Positions 22,642 to 32,645 of a DNA stretch of 64,000 bases are shown piece after piece. Source of the DNA: Plotosus lineatus (lineage: Eukaryota; Chordata; Actinopteri; Siluriformes; Plotosidae); NCBI GenBank assembly GCA_024760905.1, contig CM045729.1, forward strand, positions 8,363,580 to 8,427,579, in the 5' to 3' direction. A model generated the notes under the pieces. The model made no database searches. It was given only the letters and a program-made list of their open reading frames with translations, and was not told the DNA's origin. A program made the translations under genes and the position numbers. The first letter of the stretch is position 1. Each line of letters starts with the position of its first letter.

Positions 22642-22712
22642 AAACTGTGATTATTTGTGTGTGTTTAAGGGTCATTAGGTGTGTGTTTAGGCTGTGTGAC
22701 TGATTTCTTTAC

Positions 22713-22799
22713 CTTTCCTTCTCTTCAGGTTCGTTAAAGTTAATAGCTGCCTCCATGGAGCGAGAACTGGATCTCACATCACTGCGCCCAGGCTGAGAC
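22713..22799 (-). CDS. Tandem 87-nt exon, copy 5
   Basis: Acceptor gtaattaatag, donor gaaag|gtaaag. It encodes SQPGRSDVRSSSRSMEAA then INFNEPEEKE. The intron to copy 4 is only 181 bp. It is the last copy, going 5', with both splice sites intact. Confidence 0.75.
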
Positions 22800-23007
22800 C
22801 TATTAATTACGCTAGATTAAGAATAAAAGTGTGTTAAAGTGTGTGCTTAAATGTTATTGCATGTGTGTTTTAGTGTGATTAGGTGTGTGTTTCAGTGTGA
22901 TGCGGTGTGTGTTTGTGCATGATTAGGTGTGTGATTGAATGTGAATACATATGTGTTTACGTGTGATTAGGTGTGTGTTTAAGCTAGGTGACTGATGATT
23001 TCTTTAC

Positions 23008-23094
23008 CTTTCCTTCTCTTCAGGTCCTTTAAAGATGACATCTGCCTCCATTGAGTGAGAACTGGATCTAGCGTCACTGTGCCCAGGCTGATAC
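23008..23094 (-). pseudogene. Tandem 87-nt exon, copy 6 (acceptor lost)
   Basis: The body is open (YQPGHSDARSSSHSMEAD then VIFKGPEEKE) and the donor gaaag|gtaaag is intact. The acceptor reads aacaag instead of aacagg, so the AG is destroyed at the aligned position. Using the shifted AG would remove one base and break the frame. It is probably skipped. Confidence 0.7.
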
Positions 23095-23128
23095 TTGTTA
23101 ATTATGCTAGTTCAAGAAGAAAAGTGTG

Positions 23129-23577
23129 TGTTAAGATTAAATGAAGAATGAGAACGTTGTATTCGACCTTGAGACTGTGTATGTGGCTCAACTATGTTAT
23201 TTTGTCTGTTTCTTTGTACATTGATGCATGAGCTGTTTCACTCCCTGTTATTGGTGCAGGTGCAGTATGTTTTATGTTCTATCAACAATGGGAAGCCGAA
23301 ACTAACTATGTGGCAGCTTCGGCGGAAGGGAACTCCATATTAGGACATAATGAAGACTGTGCCCTTGAAACTGTACTTATCTCCTTGCACATGCACAGAA
23401 ACTGTATAAATACACTGTAGGAAGAATGCATGTTTGAGCTGTGGATGAATAAACCAGACTGATTTCACTCGTGTGGTTTGTTGTCTTCTGTTCCCGGAGT
23501 ACTCCAGACACTGAGTTATCAGGATTTGGACAGTGTACAGGACGAGGTGTGAGGGCCCGATTAAGGCGATCCTTACA
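23129..23577. mobile_element. Solo LTR (449 bp)
   Basis: Begins tgttaag and ends ccttaca, the TG…CA ends of a retroviral-type LTR, flanked by a 5-bp duplication gtgtg (23124-23128, 23578-23582). Plus-strand promoter-type signals are visible: TATAAATA at 23405 and AATAAA at 23448, in the spacing of U3-R. No internal retroviral or retrotransposon sequence is adjacent, so it is a recombination remnant. It sits in the intron between exon copies 7 and 6 of the B30.2 gene. Confidence 0.82.
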
Positions 23578-23763
23578 GTGTGTTAAAGTATGTGTTTAAA
23601 TGTGATTAGGTGTGTTTAGGTGTGTTAAATCAGAACCAGTAATATATCTTATCCGAAATACTCCAAGTATTATTGAGCCCAAGAATGTGACTTCTGTTTT
23701 ATAAGTTAGATTAGAATAACATACACTAGACTGTAAACACTTTTTTTCTCATGATTTCTTTCC

Positions 23764-23850
23764 CTTTCCTTCTCTTCAGGTGCTTTAAAGTTAACAGCTG
23801 CCTCCATAGCTTGAGAACTGGTTCTGACCTCACCGTGCTCAGGGTGAGAC
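23764..23850 (-). pseudogene. Tandem 87-nt exon, copy 7 (both splice sites lost)
   Basis: The body is still open (SHPEHGEVRTSSQAMEAA then VNFKAPEEKE), but the acceptor is aacaag and the donor is gaaag|ggaaag (GT changed to GG). It is the most diverged copy and the most 5' one seen. Nothing recognisable as an exon lies beyond it. Confidence 0.7.
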
Positions 23851-23964
23851 TTGTTGATCTTGTGGCTTTATTGAGGAAAGTGGGACAATGTTAAAGCAGG
23901 AACAGCTTAGGAAAAAAAACATATATAAACATAAATATAAACATAGTAATACGGTATAAATACA

Positions 23965-24480
23965 CCACTTTTCCAAAAGTATTTGTTCACCTGCCTTCAC
24001 ACATATGAGCTTACTTGACCTCGCATTCTTACATAAGGTTTAATATGACATTAGCAGACCCTTTATAATAGTGTCACCCCTTCTGGAACAAACTTTCCAT
24101 AGGGGTTAGTAGTGTGTTGATGAGAAGTTTTGACCATTCTTTCAGAGGTGTATTTGTGAGGTCAGACAGGAGAAGACCTTGCTCACAGTCACTGCTCTAA
24201 TTCATCCGGTGTTCTATTGGATTGAGGTCAGGACTCTTCAGACCAGCCAATTTCTTCTCCACCAAACTCCCCATCCATGTCTTTATGGACCTTGCTTTGC
24301 GTACTGTTGCACAGTCATGTTGGAACAGAAAATGCCATTTCCAAACTGTTCCCACAAAGTTGGGAACATGAAATTGTCCAAAATCTCTTGGCACGCTTCA
24401 CGTTGCACTTGGTGATGTATGGCTTGGATGCAGCTGCTCGGCCATGGAAACCCATTCCTTGACGCTATCTACATGAAGTT
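23965..24480 (-). mobile_element. Tc1/mariner-type remnant
   Basis: The left end ttttccaaaagtatttgttc is a familiar fish Tc1-type terminal sequence. The minus-strand frame 24394-24197 encodes FLFQHDCATVRKARSIKTW and KSPDLNPIEHRMN, the second and third catalytic blocks (QHD, DLNPIEH) of a DDE transposase. The frame is short and degraded, and the right terminus is not seen. Confidence 0.75.
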
Positions 24481-24647
24481 TGGGGGCCTGTAGCGATTAA
24501 TGCCACTGAAAGTTGGTGACCTCTGTGCACCTTGTATATTTTAATACTGTATACAGTGTAGGTATCAAAAGGGTTGCCATATGGGCATGTACAAGTGCTG
24601 ACCAGCACTGATAAGAGCTTTTTTTGTTGTTATCGCAAACATGGAAA

Positions 24648-24650
<3 letters not shown>

Positions 24651-24712
<62 letters not shown>

Positions 24713-24713
24713 T
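24651..24713. repeat. (CAT)n microsatellite
   Basis: About 20 uninterrupted CAT units. Confidence 0.95.
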
Positions 24714-24719
24714 ATCTTC

Positions 24720-25167
24720 TGCCTGTCAATTCCTCACTCCCGAACAAGACCTCGAGATAATTGAACTCCTCTACTTGTGGCAGGACCTCATTCCCAACCT
24801 TGAGGGTGCATTCCACCCTTTCCTGACTGAGAACCATGTCCTCAGATTTGGAAGTGCTGATTCTTATCCAGGCTGCTTTGCACTCCACTGCGAATCGTTC
24901 CAATGAGAGCTGAAGGTCCTGGCTTGCGCAAAAAGCAGAGATGAGATCCAATGACCACAAAACCAGATCCTGTCAATGCCTTGGCTGCACCTAGAAATTC
25001 TGTACATAAAAATGATAAACAGAATTGTTGACAAAGAAAAGCCTTAGCGGATTCCAATCCTCACTGGAAACTAATTTGATCTGTTGTTCCCAATACAAAT
25101 AGCAACCAAATGGCCCGTAGCAACGAGTCCAGTATATCGTACCTTTGGAGCCTGCCCCACAAGATAG
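24720..25167 (-). mobile_element. Rex3-like LINE, 3' part (left of the hAT insertion)
   Basis: The minus-strand frame 24960-24712 shows ISTSKSEDMVLSQERV, VLPQVEEFNYLEVLF and LERFAVECKAAWIRIS, typical of the fish Rex3/RTE-like RT thumb region. 25168-25175 and 30147-30154 are the target duplication of the hAT element that splits this LINE; the 5' part resumes at 30155. The family name is from memory; the clade assignment is firmer than the name. Confidence 0.75.
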
Positions 25168-25514
25168 CCCTAAGGCAGTGGTTCTCAAATAGTGGGGTAC
25201 ACCCCCCTGGGAGGGGGGGTGCGATGCCAGGTGAGGCGCGTGTGACCCCAGGGAACATGCTTTTGTTTTTGCCGTATAAGGATAAAGTGTAATTTTACAT
25301 CCACTACAGCAGGTGGCAGTGGCTTTCTCACTGTTAGAGTGTGCCCAGACATAAAATAAGAAGTGAAGTTAATAAACCCACCATGGAAATTTTTAACAGG
25401 GACAGGAAGAGAGGCGGAGAGAGACGGAGACGGTGAGAGAAACGAAAGTCTTCCGAAAGCTAAGTTGAGGAGGTATGATGAAGCGAATGTAGCACTCGGC
25501 TTCACTGTGCTGCG

Positions 25515-25889
25515 ATGAGAAACGAGGAAAGACCGCTGTGTTTACTGTGTCTGAAAACATTGGTAGCGGACAGTATGAACCCAAATAAATTCAGGCGTCA
25601 TTTAAATACATCACATCCCGATCACGTGATGAGCCGCATGAGTTTTTTTTTCATCAAATGTGCTGAGTATTGCCAACAACCATCCTGCTTTATGAATGAT
25701 ACTTCAGCAAACCAGCGAGCTCTGTTAGCATCAGATAAGGTGGAGTACCAAACTATTCAGTGCAGAAAACCCCACAGCACAGCAGAGGAGCTGATCCTAC
25801 CTGCAACACACACTGTCTCTGTCATGCTGGATGACGTCACTGCTGCGAAAATAACTGCAGGTCCCAGTTCAGGATTGAGCAGGAGCTGA
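25515..25889 (+). pseudogene. hAT (ZBED/SCAND3-type) transposase, N-terminal part
   Basis: Residues RPLCLLCLKTLVADSMNPNK, then FRRHLNTSHPDH, form the BED-type zinc finger (C..C … H….H) of hAT transposases. ANQRALLASDKVEYQ and KPHSTAEELILPAT continue the family pattern. The frame ends after about 124 codons; the catalytic DDE region is absent. The substrate would have been the hAT terminal repeats. Confidence 0.85.
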
Positions 25890-25981
25890 GACTTCAGTAT
25901 TGTGCTTTAAACCCGGCTTCGAAAAGCTGTGCATGGCGAAACATGCTTATTATAGCGATTAATCTGGACTTAATCATTTTG

Positions 25982-25987
<6 letters not shown>

Positions 25988-26023
<36 letters not shown>
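25988..26023. repeat. (AAT)n microsatellite
   Basis: Twelve or so AAT units within the hAT 3' part. Confidence 0.9.
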
Positions 26024-26024
<1 letters not shown>

Positions 26025-26759
26025 AAAGTGTTTTATTCATTTTTGTTTTGTAGGTGAAAGTGTTTCATATATTGTGCTCCTGAGTTAATATTGCTGATCA
26101 ATTTGAATTTATTATTATTTATTGATTTTATTTAATTTTGTTTTTCAGTATAAAATGGTTCAAATTGTTGGTCAAAAAATGCTGACAGTTTAAGTAGGGA
26201 TACCTTTTTCAAGTTCACATTACGAAAGCGAATGCAGCCATGAGGATGGGACAAGTGTCCGTCCTCATGCTGGTCCCAAGCCAGGATAAGTGCAGAGGGT
26301 TGTGACAGGAAGGGCATCCGGCATAAAAAATTTGCCAAAATACACTGCGAACTGCCAGTACTAATTTCATACCAGATCGGTCGAGGCCCGGGTTAACAAC
26401 GACCGCCATCAGTGCTGTCAACCAACAGGGTGCTGGTGGAAATTGGATTACTGTTGGTTGAAGAAGGAGAGGTCGAAGAAGGAGAGGCGGGAGAGAGAAG
26501 AGGAAAGGCATAAGTCTAGGACTGAGAGTAGAGACTTTGAATATTGGAACTATGTCAGGAAAAGGTAGAGAGCTGGCTGACATGATGCAGAGGAGGAAGG
26601 TGGACATACTGTGTGTTCAGGAGACCAGGTGGAAAAGTAGCAAGGCGAGAAGCTTAGGAGCAGGGTTGAAGCGACTTTTTCATGGTGTGGATGGGAAGAG
26701 AAATGGAGTCGGAGTCATCTTTAAAGAGGGGTTGGTCAGGAATGTTCTAAAAGTGAAAA

Positions 26760-27320
26760 GTGTCAGACAGAGTGATGAGTCTCAAGATAGAAATTGAAGG
26801 TGTGATGGTCAATGTTGTTAGTGCTTATGCCCCACAGACAGGATGTTTGCTAAAAGAGAAGGAGAGATTCTGGAGTGACTTAGATGAAGTGATGCAGAAT
26901 ACCCCCAGAGGTGAAAGAGTGGTCATTGGTGCAGACTTCAATGGACATGTTGGTGCAGGCAACAGAGAGGACGAGGAAGTGATGGGCAGGTTTGGTATCC
27001 AGGACAGGAACACAGAAGGACAGATGTTGATCGATTTTGCAAAAAGGATGGAAATGGCTGTGGTAAATACTTTCTTCAAGAAGAAACAGGAGCATATGAT
27101 GACTTATAGAAGCGGAGGCAGGAACACACAGGTAGACTACATCTTGTGCAGGCGATGTAATTTGAAGGAAGTCAGTGACTGCAAAGTAGTAGTGGGTGAG
27201 AGTGTTGCCAAACAGCATAGGATGGTGGTTTGCAGGATGATGCTGATGGTGAGGAAGGTGAAGAAGGCAAAGGCAGAGCAGAAAACAAAGTGGTGGAAGT
27301 TGAAAAAGGAAGAGGGTCAT
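26760..27320 (+). pseudogene. RTE endonuclease domain, most complete copy
   Basis: Within frame 26760-27506: ADFNGHVGAGN, QDRNTEGQMLIDFAKRME, TYRSGGRNTQVDYILCRR and GESVAKQHRMVVCRM give the whole APE-type core except the first motif, which lies one frame earlier (CVQETRWKSSKAR, about 26612). It is the reference within this window for the deletion in copy 1. Confidence 0.85.
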
Positions 27321-27868
27321 GTTGTCTTCAAGGAGGAGTTGAAACAGGCTTTGGGTGGTCAGGAATTGCTTCCAGATGACTGGACAACTACAGCTAATGT
27401 GATCAGGTGTGTAAAAAGGAAGAGGTTAGCTAAGAAGAAGTGGGACATTGTGGGACCGAAGAGAGTAAACAGGAGTACAGGGAGACACAGCGTAAGGCTA
27501 AGGTAGCGGTGTCAAAGGCCAAACCGAGGGCGTATGATAACTTGTATGCTAGGCTGGACAGTAAGCAAGGAGAAAATTATTTATACAGGTTGGCACAGCA
27601 GAGAAATAGAGATGAGAAGAACATGCAGCAAGCTAGAGTGATTAAGGACAGAGAGGGAAATGTATTGACTGATGACACAAGTGTGCTGGGAAGATGGAAA
27701 GAGTACTTTAAAGAGCTGATGAATGAGGAAAATGAAAGAGAAAAAAAGAGTAGAAGAGGTGACGGTTGAGGACCAGGAAGTAGCAAAGATTAGTAAGGAG
27801 GAGTGAGGAGGGCATTAACGAGGATGAAGAGTGGAAAGACAGTTGGTCCTGATGACATACCTGTAGAG

Positions 27869-28061
27869 CAGGGGTGCTCAATCCTGCTCCTGGAGATCTA
27901 CCTCCCAGAAGACATTCACTCCAACCCTAATCACGCCCACCTAACCATCCAATCATCTCATCAAGACCTGACTGGATCTTACATGTCACATGGGCCACAT
28001 TAGGGTTGGAGATAAAGTCATCTGGAAGGTAGAGCTCCAGGAGCAGGATTGAGCACCCCTG
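27869..28061. mobile_element. hAT-type MITE (193 bp, 8-bp TSD) inside the RTE RT
   Basis: Ends caggggtgctcaatcctgct and its reverse complement agcaggattgagcacccctg, with inverted similarity extending about 38 bp. The exact duplication ctgtagag lies at 27861-27868 and 28062-28069. It interrupts the RT between GPDDIPVE and the VWKCLGEV-equivalent. It is non-coding. Confidence 0.95.
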
Positions 28062-28201
28062 CTGTAGAGGTATGGAAGTGTCTAGGCGAGGTAGCAGTAG
28101 ATTTTCTGACAAGAATATTCAACAAGGACTTAGAGAGTGAGAGGATGCCGGAGGAATGGAGGAGAAGTGTGCTTGTGCCCATTTTTAAGAACAAATGAGA
28201 T

Positions 28202-29345
28202 GTGCAGAGTTGTGGCAACTACAGAAGGATAAAGTTGACGAGCCATACGATGAAGTCATGGGAAAGAATAGTGGAAGCTAGACGAAGGGCAGAGGTCAGC
28301 ATTTGTGAACAACAGTTTGGTTTCATGCCAAGAAAGAGCACCACAGATGCAGTGTTTGCTTTGAGGATGTTAATGGAGAAGTACAGAGAAGACCAGAGGG
28401 AACTGCATTGTGGATCATTTGTGGATCTGGAAAAAGCATATGACAGGGAGCCAAGAGAGGAACTGTGGTATTGTATGAGGAAGTTTGGAGTGGCAGAGAA
28501 GTATGTTAGAGTGGTGCAGGACATGTATGAGAGATGTAAGACAGTGGTGAGGCTGACAGACGAGGTGAGACAAGAATCTCCATGGACTATGATGTTTGCA
28601 CATGACATTGTTATCTGCAATGAGAGCAGAGAACAAGTGCAGGAAAATCTGGGGAGGTGGAGGTATGCCCTGGAAAGGAGAGGAATGAAGGTTAGCCTCA
28701 GTAAGACAATACATGTGTGTGAACGACAAGGACCCAAGAGGAATGGTGAGGTTACAGGGGGCAGAGATAAAGAAGGTGGAGGATTTTAAGTACTTAGGCT
28801 TAACAGTTCATAGCAATGGAGAGTGTGGAAAAGAGGTGAAGAAGCGTGTGCAGGCTGGTTGGAATGGTTGGACAAAAGTGTCCGGTGTGATGTGTGATAG
28901 GAGAGTATCGGCAAGAATGAAAGGAAAAGTGTACAAGACGGTGTTGAGGCCAGTGATGTTGTATGGTTTAGAAACAGTGGCACTGAGGAAAGGAAAGGAG
29001 GCAGAACTGGAGGTAGCAGATATTAAAATGTTGAGGTTCTCTTTGGGAGTAACGAGGATGGATAGGATCAGGAATGAGTACCTCAGAGGGACAGCACATG
29101 TAAGAGGTTTTGGAGACAAAGTCAGAGAGGCTAGATTGAGATGGTTTGGACGTGTACAGAGGAGGGATAGTGAGTATATTGGTAGTAGGATGCTGAGGTT
29201 GGAACTACCAGGCAGAAGGCCTAGAGGAAGACCAAAGAGATTTATGGATGTGGTGAGGGAGGACATGAAGGTACTTGGAGTAAGAGTCGAAGATTTAGAG
29301 AATAGGGTGAGATGGAGGCAGATGATTTGCTGTGGCGACCCTTGA
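28202..29345 (+). pseudogene. RTE reverse transcriptase (copy at 26231), broken
   Basis: Frames 28202-28789 and 28713-29345 carry VQSCGNYRRIKL, FGFMPRKSTTDAVFALRML, FVDLEKAYDREP, then a deletion joining KTVVR to LTDEVRQ, then FAHDIVIC. The catalytic aspartate pair is lost. The C-terminus ends as in the other copies (…RWRQMICCGDP). Confidence 0.85.
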
Positions 29346-29375
29346 AGGGAAAAGCCGAAAGGTAAAGAAGAATAT

Positions 29376-29770
29376 TACAAAAGCGCCATCTTAAAAATTC
29401 AAACGTGCCATTCAAACATTAAAACATGCCATTAAAACATCCCAACAATGATGTTCAAACATCCCGCCACACTGGCCTCCCATTGGCTAACAACTGAGCT
29501 GTCATTCATGTCGCCTTCACTCGAGCACCATCTTGGACAGGTCAACCTGATGCCATCTTGGACAGAGATCCCATTGCCTAGGAGGAATGACACATCTACC
29601 TCCCATTGACTATTATTAAGCTGAATCTACCATGATGCTTTTCGTGTAAAGCACTGAGTTACTGTTGTTTTATGCTTTATTTCTTGACTCAGGCTTTTAC
29701 CCTTCCATAAACATTTGCAAGATTAAAACTCTGCTAATAAGACATGGTCAACACACGTGCACACACACAC

Positions 29771-29809
<39 letters not shown>

Positions 29810-30075
29810 TGATTTCTGGTGCAAGTGACGAGAATAAACGGGCTCGAGCGATATCACAAAGGAATATGGCAAAACCCGTCTACCATTGGTATGATATTGA
29901 AGCACAAGGAGGTCTTAAAAGGTATGCTTTTATAATTATTCAAGGGTTTAGGGGGTAGTATTGGGAGCCTTGGAACGAATCACATGTTTTACGTGTAAAA
30001 TGCGGTTCAATTTATGAAAAATGCAGGTTACAAAAAAAGCTCTGGAACAGATTATTTTCGTACGGTGAGGTACCA
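29376..30075 (-). mobile_element. Tigger-like element, degenerate
   Basis: The right part (atgttttacgtgtaaaatgc, about 29982; ttcgtacggtgaggtaccac, about 30057) and the left part (aaacgtgccattcaaacatt, about 29400) match, in reverse, parts of the Tigger-like element at 50814-51758. A (CA)n microsatellite lies at 29758-29806. It sits between the RTE 3' end and the last 70 bp of the hAT host. No transposase is recognisable. Confidence 0.65.
29758..29806. repeat. (CA)n microsatellite
   Basis: CA tract with one CG interruption, ending in acgtgtg. Confidence 0.93.
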
Positions 30076-30154
30076 CTGTATTTATATTGGGGGGGTATTT
30101 TTCTCTTCCCTGGGGGGGGGTCACAGAAAATAATTGAGAAGCACTGCCCTAAGG

Positions 30155-31305
30155 GCATGGTCAGAAGTCCTCTCTAAATCTACAAAATGCATATACAGTA
30201 GGGAGAGTGGGAAAACTTCCATACTCCCTTCAGGATCCTGTGGAGTTTCTACAGCTGGTTGAGAGTGCCACGGCCAGGACGAGAACCACATTGTTCTTCC
30301 TGAATCCGAGGTTCAACCATCGGTCTGATCTTCCTCTCCACAGAGTGCGTGTTGTTGGGATTGAGAAGATTCTTGAAGTATTCCTTCCACCTCTCGACAA
30401 CATCCCCAGTTGAGGTGAGCAGCTCTCGCCTTCCACTGTAAACAGTATTTGTGGAGAACTGCTTCCCCCTCCTGAGGTGTCGGATAGTGATCCAGAACCT
30501 TTTCGAGGCCAACTGACAGTCGCTTTCCAGGTCCTCACCAAACTCCTCTCACCCCTGAGATTTTGCATCGGTGACAGCTTTGGCTGCAACACATTTGGTC
30601 TGCTGGTACCTGTCTGCTGCCTCTGGAGTCCCACAGGCCAATAAGACCTGATGGGCCTTCTATTTCAGCTAGACATACTCCGTCATTGCAGGTGTCCACC
30701 ACAGGGTTTGGGGGTTACCACCGTGACAGGCACCCATGGCCTTCTAGCAACAGATATGGGTTGCCGCCTTTAATGGAGGCACAAAACATAGCCCATTCAG
30801 CTTCCTTGTCCAATGCCTCCTTTGGGATGTGATTGTAGCTCTGCCGGAGGTGGGAGTTAAAAGCGCCTCTTACAGGAGACTCCACCAAATGTTCCCAGGA
30901 GACCCTAACCACATGCTTGGGCCTGCCAGGTCTGGAGGGTGGCATCCCCACCATCGGAGCCAGCGCACCACCAGGTGGTGATCAGTTGATAGCTCAGCTC
31001 CTCTCTTCACCCATGTCCAGAACATGCGATCGCAAGTCTGGTGCTACGACTACAAAGTTGATCGTCGAACTGCAGCCTGGGTGCACTTATGGACACCTTT
31101 ATGCATGAACATGGTGTTTGTGATGGCCAACTCATGACGAGCACTGAAGTCCAACAATGAAATGACATTCAGGTTCAGATTGGAGAGGCTATACCTACCA
31201 ATCACATCGTCCCAGGTCAAACTATCATCGCCCACATGGGTGTTGAAGTGTCCCAGAACAACGAGGAAGTCCCCATGGGGGGGGGAATCTTGAAAAGACA
31301 TCCCC
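30155..31305 (-). mobile_element. Rex3-like LINE, 5' part (right of the hAT insertion)
   Basis: Minus-strand frames: endonuclease (31301-31050: VVLGHFNTHVGDDSLTW, ISLLDFSARHELAITNTMF), linker (30954-30715: RVSWEHLVESPVRGAFNSHL, EAEWAMFCASI) and RT start (30512-30249: SKRFWITIRHLRRGKQFS, STGDVVERWKEYFKNLLN, IQEEQCGSRPGRGTLNQL). It continues on the other side of the hAT at 25167. Multiple frame changes make it inactive. Confidence 0.85.
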
Positions 31306-31351
31306 TAAAGACTCCAAAAACGGTGGGTATACTGAACTGTCATTTAATGCA

Positions 31352-32190
31352 GTGGTCCCCAACCACCGGTCTGCAGAAGAAATAATTAATTATTTCCATT
31401 TTATTTATTATCTGAGACTGTCTGTCTATCTGTCTTCCTTTCGGCTTTTTCCCTTTTACTCGGGAGTCGCCACAGCGAATCATCTGATTTGCACATTCGA
31501 TTTGGCATAGGTTTCTAAGTCGGATGCCCTTCCTGTCACAACCCTTTTAACAAGGGACAGAAACATGCTAACGACTTTGCAGCCTACTCTTTACGAAAGT
31601 CAGTGATGGCTCTTTTACATTCCTCTCACCATAGACAGTGGGAGACATGGCCCGCCTTTGATAACCCAGTTAGCTGCACTGGGGGGGACAGTGACAACCT
31701 TGTGGAGAGTGGGACTTGAACCCCCAACCTTTGGATCAGCGATCCAGTGCCCTATACCACTAGACCACCACTGCCCACTATTTATTATCTGAGACTGAAT
31801 GATCTTTTCAAAAGTCTTTTATTTTGAAAAATGACTGGATTCTCTCAGTTATGTTATTTGAGCGCTAAAATGTAACCCACAAGGGGACGGCACATGAATA
31901 GAGGCGTGCTGGACATGTTTCAAACAATAGCGGACATTTTGGGTGAGACTGAGCCTGAGCCTTCATTCTCCCAGGTGTTGCACCATCACCTGTTCTTTTT
32001 TAAGAAAAGTTCAAGCTCTACTTCCCAATTAACTTTATCTGAGCAGTTGAAAAATAACATTTATGAAGTACTTATTTTCATTATTATTATTGTTGTTATT
32101 ATTAATAATAACCATACTAGTAACAATATTTTATATAAATATTATATTTACAAGAAAAACAACCCCCCGGGTGATAAAAAGGTTGGGAAC
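31352..32190 (+). mobile_element. hAT-Charlie-like remnant, split by a SINE
   Basis: The left end cagtggtccccaaccaccgg is the classic hAT-Charlie terminus; the right side ends near ggttgggaacta and seems to have lost the final CACTG. Frame 31894-32050 (RGVLDMFQTIADILGETEPE, then PSFSQVLHHHL) resembles the transposase region of fish hAT/ZMYM-type elements, followed by a C-terminal SSSSTSQLTLSEQL. A SINE-B copy is inserted at 31421-31778. Confidence 0.75.
31421..31778 (-). mobile_element. SINE-B with RTE tail (19-bp TSD)
   Basis: The complete copy is read on minus: tRNA-like head (A box tggtctagtgg, B box-like gggttcaagtcccac, ending near 31778), body, the segment gttgtgacaggaagggcatc, then gcgaatcatctg-type spacer sequence and gctgtggcgactcccgagta, with a tail of tctg repeats at 31421. 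The exact 19-bp duplication tatttattatctgagactg lies at 31402-31420 and 31779-31797. It is inserted into the hAT-Charlie-like remnant. Confidence 0.95.
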
Positions 32191-32225
32191 TAACCATACG
32201 CACAAACAACAGTCAGGGTGAGAGG

Positions 32226-32645
32226 GTGGACCCATGTCTCCTTTTCGGGCTGGGCCTGGCTGGGCCCTATGGACAGAAGCCCGACCACGAGGCACTCGCC
32301 TTCAAGTCCCTAACCCAGACCTGGCTCCAAGGCGGCGATCTTGGTGACCAGCTGCAAGGGAAACCGTGTCCTTTTTTCTCTATTCATATGGTATGTTTTT
32401 TGGACTGTAGCTGGAAATCGGAGTACCCGGAGCAAACTCATGTAAGCATGCAAACTCCACACAGAACTGCCCGAACCCGGGACCTTCTTACTGTGAGGCA
32501 GATATGCTAACCACTGCACCACTGTACCGCTAAATAATAATTCAAGTCTATTAATCTTAATCCTTCCCAGCCAGAGAGGTGACACTCCATGTCCCATGAG
32601 TCAGAGACAGTAGCCAAGGATCAGTCCGACAGAACCCATGCTTTA
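32226..32645. mobile_element. Mosaic of LINE 5'-region and SINE-D fragments
   Basis: 32226-32345 (cttttcgggctgggcctggc, acctggctccaaggcgg) and 32560-32640 resemble the untranslated upstream parts of common fish LINEs. Between them, 32395-32530 is a minus-strand SINE-D head (cccgggaccttcttactgtg, ctaaccactgcaccactgta). No coding capacity. Confidence 0.55.

Larger units (their letters stand above)
5618..23850 (-). other. Gene locus: B-box / PRY-SPRY gene with tandem 87-nt exons
   Basis: Ten exon-like segments on the minus strand form one phase-consistent chain: seven copies of an 87-nt exon, a B-box/coiled-coil exon, a PRY exon and a SPRY exon. The 87-nt exons all end in …GAA AG and the next exon starts with G (or A), so each junction restores an arginine codon. 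The B-box exon begins with the matching third codon base. Removing or adding a copy leaves the frame intact. Fish TRIM and NLR-B30.2 families are known (from memory) to carry serially repeated short exons upstream of their main domains, and the module resembles those. The B30.2 and B-box content suggests an innate-immune, ligand-sensing or ubiquitin-related protein. No RING exon and no clear first exon are visible in the window, so the 5' end is open. Confidence 0.75.
26231..29375 (+). mobile_element. RTE-clade LINE, copy with 5' leader, inactivated
   Basis: It starts with the leader aatgcagccatgagg shared with 62453 and contains the segment gttgtgacaggaagggcatc that reappears in SINE-B tails. 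Endonuclease 26537-27240 is more complete than in copy 1 (GGRNTQVDYILCRR and KQHRMVVCRM present). Disabling changes include a deletion near 27408, a MITE at 27869-28061, loss of about 96 bases removing HQGSALSPF (near 28551), and FADD changed to FAHD (near 28600). The 3' end is at 29330-29375. Confidence 0.93.
25176..30146. mobile_element. hAT element, 4.97 kb including nested insertions (8-bp TSD)
   Basis: The left end cagtggttctcaaatagtgg and right end taattgagaagcactg are flanked by an exact 8-bp duplication ccctaagg (25168-25175; 30147-30154). The ends match the small element at 3395-4016. The interior holds a transposase exon (25515-25889), its 3' flank to about 26220, then an RTE copy, a Tigger-like element and the last ~70 bp of the hAT. 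Without the insertions the element would be only about 1.1 kb, a deletion derivative. Confidence 0.93.
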
